A stretch of 64,000 bases of DNA from the NCBI RefSeq assembly GCF_007655135.1, contig NC_045133.1, positions 27,191,845 through 27,255,844 of the forward strand. Direction: 5' to 3'. Below, piece by piece: positions 36,382 through 49,475 of the stretch; the stretch's first letter is position 1; the number at the start of each line of letters is the position of its first letter. The translations under genes and the position numbers were made by a program. Under the pieces are notes generated by a model. That model was not told the DNA's origin. It was given only the letters and a program-made list of their open reading frames with translations, and did not search any database. The stretch is from Punica granatum. Taxonomy: Eukaryota > Streptophyta > Magnoliopsida > Myrtales > Lythraceae.

Positions 36382-37809
36382 ATGCCTGCTGCTGCTCCTC
36401 GATCTGGTGATGCAATCTTTGCGAGCGTTGAGCACGTGGTAAGCAACAAGGGGTCCTGCTATTATAGTAAAAGGGAACTTAAGTTTTGATATAAAATCAG
36501 GTTGATCTTGCGAAATTGTCATTTGAGGGAGGATGTCGATTATAAACGTTCCTATTCCAATTTTTGTATGTTTTTCCAAATTATTCTTGCAACTCTTCTT
36601 TCCTCCATTTGCTATTTGCAGACTTGCAGTGCCTTACAGGTTGAATTCCGACAACACTTCTCCTAAGATTTTCTGATAACTCAGTGATTGCATCTACATG
36701 GTGCAGAATGCTGAGCTCTTCACTTTAACTTACGGAGCGATTGTGCGTCAATTGCTGACAGACCTGGAGGAAGTTGACGAAGTGAACAAACAGCTCGATC
36801 AAATGTATGGTTTTGTTGCTTATATTTTTTTGGCAAGCAAATGATGTTTTAGCTTTTCTCAGAACTGTGTTGACTTCATTAAAACTCGGGCAAATTATGT
36901 TCTTTTAGAATCATCCTAGATGTCTGATTTTGTGCAGGACATTTGGTCTCATGCTGTTAATAGTGCCTTTTAATGAAATACTTTTGACTTTTAATCATAT
37001 TGCAGGGGTTACAATATTGGCATCCGATTGATCGATGAATTTTTGGCAAAAGCCAATGTCTCCAGATGTGTTGATTTCAAGGAGACAGCTGAAACAATTG
37101 CAAAGGTTCCTAGTTCTTTCCTGCTTCATTATTGTTCTAAGTGGTGTTTCAAGACAAATAGTCTCCATTTGAGGTCAACTTCTCACACACTTATTATATC
37201 AGGTCATTATATGCTATTCAGTTTCTTGAACATCGTCATCATGACCATGATAGAAATGCTTCATAGATTCATAGATTACTTAGAAGCATATTAGACACAG
37301 AACTGCTGGCTTTGGCCTCATGCTTCATATGATGAATGGTTCCAATTTTGGTTGGATCTCTACTTCTGTACATATAATTTTATTATTTGTAATCGGTAAA
37401 CATCAATTTGCTACAGGTTGGATTTAAGATGTTTTTAGGGGTCACGGCATCCGTGACGAATTGGGATGCTGATGGGACATGTTGCAGTATAGTTTTGGAG
37501 GACAATCCCCTGGTCGACTTTGTGGAGCTGCCCGACACGTGCCAAGGTCTTTACTATTGTAACGTCTTAAGTGGAGTCATCAGAGGTGCCTTGGAGATGG
37601 TAAGTCCAGTCCGACATTCTGCTGTAAGTTTCACATCCTAGCCAGAATGTGTTGATGTGTATTTTTTTTTTCTCCCCTTTTTTCAGGTGTCCATGAAGAC
37701 TGAAATCACATGGACCCGTGACGTCCTTCGAGGGGACGATGCGTATGAGCTGCAGGTGAAGCTTCTGAAGCTAGTCCCAGAAGAGTATCCCTACAAAGAT
37801 GATGAATGA
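36382..37809 (+). CDS. BET3: TRAPP complex subunit BET3 / TRAPPC3
   Basis: Five coding exons, 36382-36438, 36707-36804, 37006-37105, 37417-37599 and 37687-37809, give 561 nt and 186 aa, as expected for plant BET3. All splice sites are GT-AG and phases close. The start MPAAAPRSGDAIFASVEHV leads into NAELFTLTYGAIVRQLLTDLEE, GYNIGIRLIDEFLAK, FKMFLGVTASVTNWD and the end LVPEEYPYKDDE. Cys73 (in VSRCVDF) corresponds to the cysteine that carries a buried palmitate in mammalian Bet3. BET3 is a core subunit of TRAPP, the tethering complex and Rab/Ypt1 exchange factor for ER-to-Golgi vesicles. The sequence is highly conserved and apparently intact. Confidence 0.96.
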
Positions 37810-38308
37810 TCTCGGTCTCCATGCTCTCTATCCATATCCGAGATCAAGAATTAATTGTTCAGTGTTTTTGTCTTCCGAAGAATGTTGCGTAGCGTGTAAG
37901 CATTGTTTCTTCATGTTGACAGTTTCAAATTGGATATTTGTTATGTTTCAAGTTTCAACAACATAAATCGAATCACGCACTGCATTACGTCGTCGCCATG
38001 AAATCTGTCGGGCAAATAAGAGTTCGTATAGTTCAAATGGAAAATCATTGAGAGGGCCAAAGGCTAAAGCGGGGATTTCGCAAATTCGTTGTGACAGCCT
38101 GTAAAGTGACCGCACGTGGCCCATGGACAGAGCAATTGTTCGGACCAATCAGTGCAGTGTGAGATAAGCAATAAAAAAAGACGACCAGCGTTGACTCACC
38201 TCAACTTGCCGAATATTAAAGTATTTCTACTTCCATTGGCCCATTTGGCAGCAGAAAACGAACCTCAATCAGCACCGGAAAGAAAGCTTTCTCGGCGGAG
38301 AGGAGACC

Positions 38309-38926
38309 ATGTCGCAGTCCGGTGGCTGCTGCAAGTGCTGCCTCAGCTTCATCCTCACGGTCGGGCTCACGGTCCTCTTCATGTGGCTCACCCTCCGGGC
38401 CGAGAAGCCGTCCTGCTCGATCAAGAACTTCTACCTCCCCGCCCTCAACAGGTCACTCAGCTCTCCCGGCAACGCCACCATCTTCATGGACCTGAGGCTC
38501 AAAAACGGCAACAAGGAGAAGGGCGTCTACTACGACCCCATCAACGTCACGGTCCGCTCCTTCAACGACTCGAAGAACTCTCTCTGGCAGGGGATGGTCC
38601 CTGGGTTCTACCAGGGGTACCAGAAGAAGGCCACCAAGAAAGTAACCGTGGACACCACCGGGTTGAACTGGACCCATGTGGCCGCGAGGAACGATTCTGC
38701 GGTCTTTCGGGTTGATCTGTCTACACGGGTGAGGTTCAAGATCGTGTTTTGGAAGACCAAGAGGCATAAGTTGGCAGTGAGGGCCAATGTCACTGTGAAC
38801 GAGTTCGGGGCCAAGAACTCGAAGCGTGATATCAAGCTCAAATCGGGTGTTGCGGAGATTGGGATTCAATGCGGAAAAGTCGCGATCTTCCTTGGTGTTT
38901 TAGCGTTGGGTTTGCTCAATTTTTGA
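38309..38926 (+). CDS. NDR1: NDR1-like protein (NDR1/HIN1-like, LEA-2 fold)
   Basis: A single exon of 205 aa. The N-terminus MSQSGGCCKCCLSFILTVGLTVLFMWLTLRAEKPSCSIKNF has a CCxCC motif before one transmembrane helix (about residues 11-30). It closely follows the NDR1 pattern CCTCCLSF...LW.SLRA.KP.CSI.NF. An extracellular LEA-2 domain follows, with several N-glycosylation sequons (for example NRS, NAT, NVT, NWT) and the conserved string FRVDLSTRVRFKIVFWKTKRH. The hydrophobic C-terminus (CGKVAIFLGVLALGLLNF) could direct a GPI anchor, as in NDR1. NDR1 of Arabidopsis is a plasma membrane protein needed by CC-type NLR receptors and for wall-membrane adhesion. Orthology rests on remembered similarity, not on a tree. 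Confidence 0.88.
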   Translation: MSQSGGCCKCCLSFILTVGLTVLFMWLTLRAEKPSCSIKNFYLPALNRSLSSPGNATIFMDLRLKNGNKEKGVYYDPINVTVRSFNDSKNSLWQGMVPGFYQGYQKKATKKVTVDTTGLNWTHVAARNDSAVFRVDLSTRVRFKIVFWKTKRHKLAVRANVTVNEFGAKNSKRDIKLKSGVAEIGIQCGKVAIFLGVLALGLLNF

Positions 38927-39479
38927 TGAACTGAGTCCAGTTCCATTTCACGGTCTTTTAGCTTGCTGTTGGGAGGTTAAAGTTGCAATTTTTCCCCTGT
39001 CAGTTTCTGCATCGCCCGAAAATGCATATGCTGTACAATTGGCTCGAAGGATTGAATCACGTTGATTTTCCCTTTAGATAAGGAGATTCGAGTACTGATA
39101 GCCTGTAATCTGATCGATTTCTGGATAAATTGAAGTAACACCGAATGAGTTGATTTACTGAGTTTCTTCTAGGAAATGACAGATCTTGACATTGAGGAGA
39201 AAAGTTTATATTGTGTAAACTTCCTGGTAATCTCTTTGATGTATGTACAAAGGCTGTCGTCAATGGAGCAGTTTCATTGATGTTTCCTGAAAGCTTCCGA
39301 GGACATAACAATGTCATAACAGCGCTCTTTATTGAACATTTATAAAACCAACAAAACTACCAAACTGGGCTTCACTTATTAACCCCATAAACCCATTCTG
39401 CCCAGACCATTTCACACAAGCTCTATAGCAACCATTTCACAAAGTGGCATGCAAGCCGAAAGAAATGGCACGCAGGCCT
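38927..39479. other. NDR1-like 3' region and spacer
   Basis: Probable 3' untranslated region followed by non-coding DNA up to the LINE remnant. No gene is seen. Confidence 0.4.
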
Positions 39480-42060
39480 GATATCCCCAGCTATTTAGCC
39501 CAGTTGGTAAAGTGTATTCAAACAATCGGATCGAAAAAAGACTATAGAGCTTAAACCCAAGCTCAAAGGCACATACTCAAGATAAAGATGACAGATTACT
39601 GAGAAATCCACCCCCCCCCCCCAAAGCACTCTAATAATTCTCGGACTACTGCTATGGATTTTCCTCCGCAGCTCTTTTGTCCCCATCACTCTACTCATTG
39701 CTGCACTTTTAACACAAGCCAGAATACCTTCATCGAGGGGGCAATATCCAAAAAAAAATCCTATCATTCCTACACTTCCATACATAGTAGATGAAGGCAT
39801 GCCAAACAATCTTAGCAATGATCATTCTCAAGGACTTACCCTTAAGGTTTCTAGCTGTCCAGTCCAATCCAGAAATTAAAAAAATTGAATGGCTTCCTGC
39901 CTCGAGATCCCTCCTTCATTATCACTGTAAGGCTAGGACAGTGATCAGATATTAACGAACTAAGAAAGGATCCTGGAAACCAACTAGTCCGATTTTCATT
40001 GACCAACACTCTATCTAATTTCCGAGCAATAGGATCCTCCACTCTTTTATTATGTTAAAAAATTACCAACGCAAGGATGATCCTGCAAATCAGTCTCTTC
40101 CAACATACTTTTAAATTCAGGCATCCCTAGAAGAAGACTAGTATCTGCATTAGTGGCCTCACAAGCATCCTTAACCACATTAAAGTCACCTACCACACAC
40201 CAAGGAGCACTGCCAACCAAACTATAAAAACTGACCAATGATCTCCACAAAGCAATCCTCTCCCCAGGAAGTTTGGCAGCATACACAAATGAAGAAAAGA
40301 ACTTCATCTCCCCACTCCTTAATACATTGCCCATGACTCTCCAAAATAGACACAGAAACCCTCTCATCATGCAGCGCCCATATCCTACCAAGAGGGGAAT
40401 GAACATAGCTATGAGACAACTTCCATCCAACAAAAACTTCGTCCATAATTTCCTGCATTTTATTCTCTTGGACTCTGGTCTCTAAAATGCAAATAACATT
40501 TACTTGGTGCTTAACAGCTAGCTTTCTAACCTCTAGCTGCTTAAAGGGCTTATTAAATCCCTTAACATTCCGGCATAAGGATCTTAATCATTGGGAGGGC
40601 TAGGGAGAGGCTTTGAAGACTTAACAGCCAATTCAGCCACTCCATTACCCTGCTTTTTGTTTATTCTCCTCCATTTCTGCTGTTTGATATTCTGCAAGAG
40701 GACATTCACTCCTTGCGCAGCAGCCCTAGAAGGTCTTGATGTCCCAGAAAAGGAAGCAATACTTGAATTTGGTGGATCAGTTGCATCAGCCAGCACTGAG
40801 AACATATTGGTGGTCTCAACTGCTGATGGAGCCCCAGTACCCCCTTTTCCAGCAACTTCTTTCCCTTTTTTCCCCGGATATCTTCACTGGCCCATTGCTA
40901 GCAGCTCTAATCATAGTCTTTTCAGACTCATTCTTAATAGGAGACTTCACCTTTTCAGAAATAGGTGACACAGGAGCCTCTGTTGCCTTCATTGGCTCAA
41001 CAGCAGGAACAATCCCTTTTTCAAGATTGCCCTCAAGCTCCACAATTCTCAACTCCCCTCCTGTAGGCTTCTCACTTATAGCTTCCTCTCCAACCATTGT
41101 CTTCTGAACCCATCTTTTCTTCACGTCAGCCTTTTGTGCTCCCCTGGGAAAATTCTTCCCCAGATATTCCACTTTGATATTCAATGAAACTCCATCTTCA
41201 AGAATAATGGGTATCTCCTTAGGCATTTCATCAGACATCTCCATCTCAACACAGACTCTTGCTACATGCGCCTTAGATACATTCTCAGTAGCTTTGTCTA
41301 GGCACAAAGGAACTCCCAGACCACTTGCAATATATCCAAGCCCTTCATAAGTCATCAACTCAAGTGGAACTCCAACCAACTGGACCCATACCGGCATCTT
41401 CTTCTTTTCAAAATCAATAGCCTGTAAGTGCTGCTTCCATGGCCTCAAAATCACTGGGCTATGGTGAATATGCCAGGGTCCACTTCTAATTACCCAATCT
41501 CTAACCTCAGCAGAAGGCAAATCAAACTGAATTAGTCCATTTTCTAACTCTAGAATATTGATACCCCCCTTCTTTCCCCACATAAAAATGATAATAGAAT
41601 AGACCTTACTGAGACCATGTTGCTGCCCAATCATTTGTCCTACCAAAGCATTTCGCCATCTCTCTACTCCCACATCGATGATCGACTTCGGCAACTTAAC
41701 CGCCTTCTTACCATTCATTACTTCCGGTTCATGAAACTTCAATTTACGAGAATCAGCCATGAGCATCTAACTCCAGGTTTTTTGTGAAAGGATACCTGGA
41801 GAGACTGAGGTGTTGCACTGAACCTGAGCACCCTAAGAAGAACGCGCTACTACATTTCCTCCATTCATCCTAGAATCGACCAACACTCTTGATTCTCCAA
41901 CCACTGCACCGATAGCTTGAACAATCCTATCCGCCTTAGTTGAATCCGCAAGCTCAGTACGTACTGCTTCAACAAAAATCTCAGACATCCTCTTCAATGC
42001 TTCAGTTCCCATCATATCCCAATCCTCTCTGATCAATCCTTCGTAAGGATCATCTGAATT
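39480..42060 (-). mobile_element. Internally deleted L1-type LINE
   Basis: On the minus strand the order is a gag-like ORF1 with a DUF4283 domain (41766-40816), then the start of ORF2. The latter has endonuclease motifs (about 40600-39880: KQLEVRKLAVKHQVNVICILETRVQ, CVVGDFNVV, LDRVLVN, SDHCPSL). The text then jumps to the C-terminal end of a LINE ORF2 (about 39870-39760: [33 protein letters not shown]). The whole reverse transcriptase is missing, and frameshifts break the rest. A run of 12 C lies at 39611-39622. The outer ends are approximate because I found no target-site duplication. Confidence 0.8.
40816..41766 (-). pseudogene. LINE ORF1, DUF4283 gag-like protein
   Basis: An open frame of 316 codons. 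It starts MLMADSRKLKFHEPE and carries a DUF4283 region (about 30-200) with the typical blocks FMWGKKGGINILELENGLIQFDLPS, RSGPWHIHHSPVILRPW and MPVWVQLVGVPLELMTYEGLGYIAS. The segment after GKNF is proline- and serine-poor and lacks the CCHC knuckle that often follows in full elements. The usual role is an RNA-binding nucleocapsid for LINE retrotransposition. The frame is open, but the element around it is dead. Confidence 0.75.
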
Positions 42061-42415
42061 ACTTAGAAAAAAGCTACTTCACCAGAAAAAGCTATCTGGT
42101 CCAGCAAACACCAGGAAATTCCCCCTTTGTCTTATTTTATTGTTCTGTACTTCACCAGAAAATGAAACTGCTACTTGGAACACCAAAAACTTACACCATC
42201 TTCCATGAGCTTTTCTTTACATTTTATTTTTCCTGGTGCTTGCTGGAAAACACGGGGCAAGTGCGCCCTCCCCCGTCTTTCCGAGTTGAAGCCCAAGTTC
42301 GACTTCGTATATACACAAAAACTCAGTTCCTAAATCTTAACACTCACTTATACAAAAAAAACTCTTAACGCATAAGAACGAGATGATACAATATGAGAGG
42401 ACTGCATTCTGCTTG

Positions 42416-45400
42416 TTAACGATATGGGGAGTTGCTGCCTTGAGATTTGACTAATGAATAGTAGGTTCCGCCACGTCCCAGCGAGATCAGCTCATTGTGG
42501 GAGCCTTGCTCTGCGACTTTTCCATTCTTGATGACGGCAATGGAATCGGACTTCTGTATCGTCGAGAGCCTGTGGGCCACCACTACGCACGTCCTGTCCA
42601 CCATCATCTTCTCCAGTGCTTCCTGGACCAAGCTCTCAGACACACTGTCAAGTGCACTTGTTGCCTCGTCGAGTAAGAGGATGGATGGGTTCTTCAGTAT
42701 TGCCCGAGCTAGTGCGATCCTCTGCTTCTGGCCTCCTGATAGCTGGACCCCCCTCTCTCCGCAGTACGTGTCATATCCGTCTTTCATGCCACTGAAATGA
42801 AGGAAAAGAACAAGATGATCTCACAGTCCAGCTTCATGTTTCAAAGGTCAGTTCCAATGTCCTTACCTTATGAATTCGTGAGCATTTGCAAGAACAGCCG
42901 CCTTCCTTATTTCTGACTCCTTTGCACCTTCTTTCCCATAGGTGATGTTTTCCCGGATAGTTCCCGCAAAAAGGGTTGGCTCTTGACTGACCAGAGCGAT
43001 GTGCAACCTTAAGATCCTCAAGTTATAGTTCTTTATGTCCTGTCCATCGATGAGCACAGACCCCTTTATTGGATCGTAGAATCTCTCAATCAGCCCAATG
43101 ATGGTAGATTTTCCTGAACCACTTGGTCCAACCAATGCCACAGTCTTTCCTGCTCGTATCTTTAGGCTCAGGCCCTTGAAGATCAGCTGGTCGGGCCTTG
43201 CAGGGTACGAGAAGAAGACATCTCTCAGCTCTACATTGCCCCGGATGGTTTTCTTAACATCAACTCCCCATGTACTATCAGGATCAATTTCGGGTTTTCT
43301 GTCTAGGACTGCGAAAACTGCCCTAATTGCGTTGCTTCCCTTGGACAAATCATTAGTCATGCTCCCAGCATCAGCAATAATATATGCAGTAAAAACCAGT
43401 ATTAGGAACGACTGGAAAAGGTGCTCCGGTGTTATTAAACCTTCTGTCAGTAGCTTTCCACCATACCAATACGATAAAGCCACTGATGCCGTGTTAAAGA
43501 ATTGGGAGCTGAACAGCCCGATTCCAGCATACCATGACTGTTTGACGCTCTCTTGTCGTGGGCCATTCAAGGTGGCCTTGAAGAGTCCGAGGATCCGTTT
43601 CTGAGACGAGAAGGCAGTTATGGTCCGGTGGTTGATAGCAGCCTCACTTGCAAGCTGGCTTCCTTCTTTCTGGGCCTTCTGGGCTTTTCCAGCCATGCTT
43701 TTCATGAGCACGCTCCGAGCATAGAAACTCCCGATGACTAATGGCTGCACCGCGATCATCACGAGGGTCAACCGCCATGTCAGTACGAGCCCAAGAGCAT
43801 AAGCAAAGCAAGATCCGAATATCGCCTGCACCAAAAGGGACATCCTATCCCCAACAATAGAACGGACCATGTTTGCCTCTGTGGCAATCCTTGCACAGAT
43901 TGCAGCACTTGTGTTCTCGTCTTGATCGAACCACCCTACCTCAAAAGTCATGAGCCTTTCCAGTAGAGTTTCCCGTACTCTCCTTGTGAGCTTCTCACCC
44001 ATGACGGCAAAGTTGTAGTGCTGGACAAGGCTTGTGAGGAAGTTGAGGGCGGCAATTCCTAGGAATATGAAGCTGTACTCTCGGGACTTTGACTTCATCT
44101 CGGACTTGTCGGTCCGGAAGTAGTTTGAGATTAGGGACCCCACAATGTAGGCATTGATGGGCTGGACCGCTCCTGAGCCTATTGCAGCCAAGCACCCAAC
44201 CAGACCCTGCATCCACTCCGGCCTGTTCATTTTGAGCAGGCGCCATTGGGACGGTGGAGGATAAGATGATTTTTTCTCATAGTCTTCTTCTTCGCTTTCG
44301 TCAAGGTCATACTGAACTGTATAGGAGTAGGGTGCGCTGAAGGAGAGTCCAGGGCTCATGGGGTTCAGTGCAGGAGTGCTGTGAATGCTCGACCTGACAC
44401 TCACTGGGCTTGGGGCGGGATTGGTCCAGTGGTGGTGATTTCTTCCTCCGATTTGGCGGCTCGGGGTGGCATTGACAGTTTCTTCATTTGTGGATGCTGC
44501 CATATTCTGTTGCAGCTTTACCATCCTCAGGTACTCGCCGCCCTCCCCGTCATTGATGTGGATCAGCTCGTTGTGCGACCCCGACTCAACAACTTTTCCT
44601 GCTTGGAGGACCACGATAAGGTCCGCTCGGCGAATTGTAGATAGCCGGTGAGCAATGATGATCGTTGTTCTTCCAACTGAGGCCTTATCAATCGCCTCCT
44701 GGACTATCTTCTCAGACTGATTGTCCAGGGCACTTGTGGCTTCGTCAAGCAGAAGAATCTTCGGTTCCCTGATCAGAGCTCTAGCAATGGCGATCCTCTG
44801 CTTTTGTCCGCCTGACAATTGAAACCCGAATTGCCCCACCTGGTGATCAATCCAAGGTGATTATTAGATCATTTGCGATATCACTTCAGGTGCATTATCC
44901 TACAAGTTTAAGCTCTCGAGAATATCAGTTTAATGGCAAAAACAAAAGAATAATCTGTTCACCTGAGTTTCGTATCCATCGGGTAGCTTAGATATGAAGT
45001 CATGGGCATTGCCGGCCTTTGCTGCTGTCATAACTTCCTCCATTGTTGCTCCTTCCTTCCCGAACAGTATGTTCTCCTTTATCGACGTCGCAAAGAGAAC
45101 CGGTTCTTGATTTACCAAGCCCATCAGTGATCTCAACCACTTGAGCTGAAGCCTTCTAATTTTGTACCCATCCAATAGAATCTCCCCCTCAATCGGATCA
45201 TAGAACCGCTGAAGGAGTGCAATGATAGTAGACTTGCCTGAACCACTGCCCCCAATGAGGCCCACACTCTGGCCAGCTGGAGCCTTGAAGTTAAGCCCCT
45301 GCAGGATCGGAGTATCGGGTCTTGATGGGTAATTGAAGTAGATGTCCTTGAATTCGATTTCTCCCCTAACATATGATAAAGCCTTTCCCTTCTTATCTTC

Positions 45401-46816
45401 TGTATCTATGCTAGGAGTCCGATCAATCATCTCAAAGATACGGGTAGTCGATGTGCTTGCCTCTGTGATGGCAGTTAGGTTCGGAAGTGCGCTCAACACA
45501 CACCTAAGTTACAGTAAAAAAAATTTCTCAGTAACAGACCCAATCACATACAAGAATCACGTTAGAAGTGTTACTTACAATCCTCCCATGATAACACAGA
45601 TTCCAGCCACAAAGATAGTTCCTCCCTTCTCGCCCTTATCGCTCACCAAGATTGTTCCAACCCAAGCCTGAAATGCCCATCCGACATAAATGATCCCCAT
45701 GCTTCCTAGCATCAGTCCTTTCGCAAAACCTTGCCTTATCCCGAGCTCCATTGTCTTCTGAAGCGCGGAACTGAACTTATCAAGTGTCTGATACTCTCCC
45801 ACATAAGCGTACACAGTCCTGATCGAAGATATCGCCTGTTCTGCAATCCCACCTGCAACTCCATATGATTCGATCATCTTCATTGTGAGGTCCATCATGA
45901 GCTTTCCAAACACGAGAGCAGGGACAATAAACAAGATTGTGAAGGGAAAGGCTGCTAGAGCGAGTTTCCATGATAGTATGAATGCAAACAGGAGGCAGAA
46001 TACGAAGGTCGACATGTATGCAAGGCAATCTGGTATCTGCAGGGAAAAAAAACAGAGCCGCTTAACTTTAGTTCTTAGCAAGGATGTTGTCGAATATGTC
46101 GGCTCTAACATATGCTTGTGACGAGGATAAATTTCTCAGTTGCTTCTATGGGTTATTACCTTTTCGCAGATAGCAACTTGGATCGAGTTGGCATCGGCAG
46201 ATATGGTCGTGACCACTTTGTATGTGGTTGAGGAACCAGCTTCTTGTGTGTCAAAGAAACTGACTTCTTGCCTAAGGACTGATTTCAGGTATGCTGTTCT
46301 CATACGAGAAGTTTGTCTTTCGGCAGTTCTTGACCAACAAAGTCCCTCTGCACAAAGAAATGACGACGAATCAATGTCAGGGGAGATCATTATGGAACCA
46401 AAGATGTTTATGTTTTAAGGATGCAACTTACCGACAAAAGCAGAGAGGCCGACTAGAATCGCAACATATAGCAGCTTAAGCGCATACTGGAAGTTACAAA
46501 TATAAGTTAGCACAAGAGAAGATTCCACGTACAAATGTATATAGTTGAAGTTCAAAAAGATCTTCCCTGCCTCTCCTGTATTTAAACAAATTATTCCGTC
46601 CCCAAAAGTTTGTTCGGGCACGATGGAATTTACCTTATTGACAGTGTCCATAGAAACTGAGCCATTCTCTCTCCCATATTCATTGATAACTTTGCTGACT
46701 ACAAACATCATCAAAGGGTACTGCAACCCATCTCCGATGCTTCCCAGAGTCCCGAACAGCATCAGCATCTTGTCCAGCCGATCTGCGTACCTAAACATGC
46801 TATCTTTGCTCCTCAT
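42416..46816 (-). CDS. ABCB8: ABC transporter B family member, ABCB8-like full-size P-glycoprotein
   Basis: Seven exons on the minus strand: 46816-46634, 46486-46432, 46347-46160, 46036-45579, 45503-44963, 44839-42867 and 42791-42416. They give 3,774 nt and 1,257 aa. All junctions are GT-AG and phases close. The order is TMD1-NBD1-TMD2-NBD2. NBD1 has Walker [10 protein letters not shown] (about 379-387), signature LSGGQ (about 483-487) and Walker [16 protein letters not shown]2 has [14 protein letters not shown] (about 1150-1154) and [12 protein letters not shown]. Strings such as [24 protein letters not shown] and [23 protein letters not shown] match my recollection of the ABCB8 subgroup rather than the auxin-type ABCB1/19. 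It is an ATP-driven exporter, probably of the plasma membrane, with unknown substrate. A decayed copy of exon 1 lies at 52143-52385. Confidence 0.92.
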
Positions 46817-47130
46817 CTCTAACAGATCCTTTTTTGACCAAACTACAACAACCCACCCTACTCCAAGTAGTTCATGAACATCTCGACTTCTGCACTAAAA
46901 CACACCAACCGTTTCTTTTATATGGACAAGTAGCTTTAATGTAACTGTACGCTGATCCATCTCGTCGCGGGCACTTATCTTTTTCACTGTCCATATACAT
47001 TTTCCCCTTCATATGCGACAAGCAGCTGGACGATTTAGTAGCATTAATAAAGCCGGCTTTGGTAGTATGCTTTGGTCATGCCATGAATGTTGGATTCCCA
47101 AAGCTCCAAACAGCTGGTCTCTCCTTCTTC

Positions 47131-48484
47131 ATCAGTTTATTCCTATGTCGTTTCTCTGTTTCCTTCAGCTTTAGAAAGCCAACAAATGGAGTTAGAAGAA
47201 TGACTTTTCTGTGTTTGCTGGAATTTATGGTTCAATATATTATATAAATTTATTAATATCATCGCTCTGATGATGATTTTGATGTTATTTCATTTAATAT
47301 ATTATTTTAAGCAGGAGAGTTACCCTTTTCACGGTATCCTCACCTGCCACCCCCGGTCCATAGCTTTTCGGCCTGAGTGGATTGTAGTCTTTCCTAAGAA
47401 TCTATTCGGTATTGAAATTTACGAGCAATGGTTTTACTGTACGAGTTGGGATACTGCGAGATGAATTGTGGCTTTGTCATCAGTCGTTTGTGAGGAGAAT
47501 ACATGGCTATGAGACAAACTTCGGGGTTTGATACCTTACGGTTTGAGTTGTGATTCCTCTTGCCTGCACTTTAGCATCAGGCCAGAAAAACCAAAACAAA
47601 ATTATGAAATAATATATTGCATGAGAAACGATGAAGGCTGTCCTCAACTGTCAATGCAACCGATCATTATTTTATTTTTCTCGTTGAATTAAGCAAATTA
47701 TCTTGTTCTTGTTTGTCAGCAATCAAAGAACATTTCCTTCTTGCAAGATTTTCACTCTGTGGGCCACTCCGAATAATCTATCTGCAATATCTCCGTTCAT
47801 CGGAACAACAAACTTATGCCACCACAATGCTGTTGAACCCGTCAGCAGGCTTCCTCATTCTTTCATTTCTATGCTGCTTGTTTGCAATAGATGTCGTTTA
47901 GGACTTGGAATTTCTTCAATGCCGACATGAATCGACTGATCTTGCCTTAAATTCCCTAAACCTCACGCAAGAACGAAAGAGATAATTTCATCATGAATTA
48001 TTCAAACTCTTGAAAACATTAAATTATGCTGTAGCTCACTCATCCAAAGGAAAAAAAAAAAAAAAAACTATGCTGTAGCTTTAGTAGAAAGTAACATCAC
48101 GTTGAGTAGAAGCCTTAAAACTCCGGGAAGAAAGAAAATAGACCCGGGCACGGGGCATTAGAGATTTCGGGCTTACAAAGCGATCCATGTCTATGGATGA
48201 AGTCCGCAGGCCCGGCCCACTTTCTTCCCTCTCCTTGCAAGTCCTTCGGCTTTCATCATCAGTCGAAACGTTCCAGGGCTGACCCAGTCTGCTTGGTTGG
48301 TGGACCTACCAAATCAGCTTACATTGATTTAAACCCGTATATATCGCCTTATGGTCAAGCTCTCTTTTTCTTCGAATCCGGTGAACTGAGTTCGCCGACG
48401 ACCCGCAATACATGTGATGATCATCATAACAGAGAAAGAGTCGATGAAGAGCACTACACAAATATATATACCGGAATAGTTTAT
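47131..48484. other. Spacer upstream of ABCB8, unique to copy 1
   Basis: No gene is recognised; short frames such as 47703-47930 show no motif. A long A-run is at about 48051-48067. Confidence 0.4.
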
Positions 48485-49090
48485 TTACACTAATCCATTC
48501 ATAACGTTGCTCAGAGTTTCCTATGGAGAGAAGAAGGTTTCTTCCTCAAATATCTCAATCTAGAAATGATGTTACAGAAAACGGGCAATCTTATGTTATT
48601 TGAGCGCTTTTACAATTTTATGTTATTTGGGCATTTTTGCAATTTTTAGGAAATAATTTATTTTATGGAATAGTTTATTTTACGGAATAGTTTATTTCCT
48701 TCGTTATAATTTCATTTCATTCGTTATAATTTTGTTTAAACCTATTTAAGCGTTGTAAGTTTTAGGGCTGAAAACAGTAGTTTTGGTTGAATAAAAATTC
48801 GAGAGAATATTTTCTCTATTTTTTCAAATTCGATATTGATTGAATGAACGAATTGATGCTTATTCACTGGTATTCGTAAAATTAACAAGTTATAGAATAT
48901 TATTTTTTGACATTCGTGCCTGAATTAATATATTACAATTGTTCTTTAGTTTCGCTGCATAAAGAAAGAAGTTCCAAGAACTAACTAATTCCCAAACATT
49001 ATTACGCCTTTCGAAAACTTGGTTCTTAGTCTAACCAATCCGTTGAATGTTCAAAACTCGAAAAAGAAAAAAAAATCTCTGGTAGACTTA

Positions 49091-49269
49091 GGTTACGTTT
49101 GAATTGTTAGTGTGATTTTAGAATCATGGTTTTGATTTTGATTGTGGAAAAAGACAAATGAGATAGTATTATAAATTTAACTTGGAAAACGTGTATTTTT
49201 GTTGTGTAGTGTGTTGAATTAAAATCAAAATCATGATTCTAAAATTAGTTTAATAATTCAAACGGGGCA
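49091..49269. mobile_element. Tourist-like MITE (PIF/Harbinger type)
   Basis: A 179-bp element with imperfect terminal inverted repeats, CGTTTGAATTGTTAG ... TTTTAGAATCATGGTTTTGA at the left and its inverse at the right (CATGATTCTAAAA ... AATTCAAACGGGG). It is flanked by TTA on both sides (49088-49090 and 49270-49272). The duplicated copy 2 has a single TTA at this site (near 53339) and no element. No coding sequence. Confidence 0.8.
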
Positions 49270-49475
49270 TTAAAGCATTAAAGAGATCAAGATGGCGAGT
49301 CACGCGTACACATTCTGCTGGTTCCCATTCATAACTAGTGTCTTTGTCTTGGGACAACGGTTTTTAGAGACATCTTTATGGGTCATCTCACAGGACATGT
49401 CCAACTCCGACTCCACAGAACAGAGTCCCCTGTTTAATGTTCCCAGTCCTCAGACGACATTCAAAATTAAAGGGG

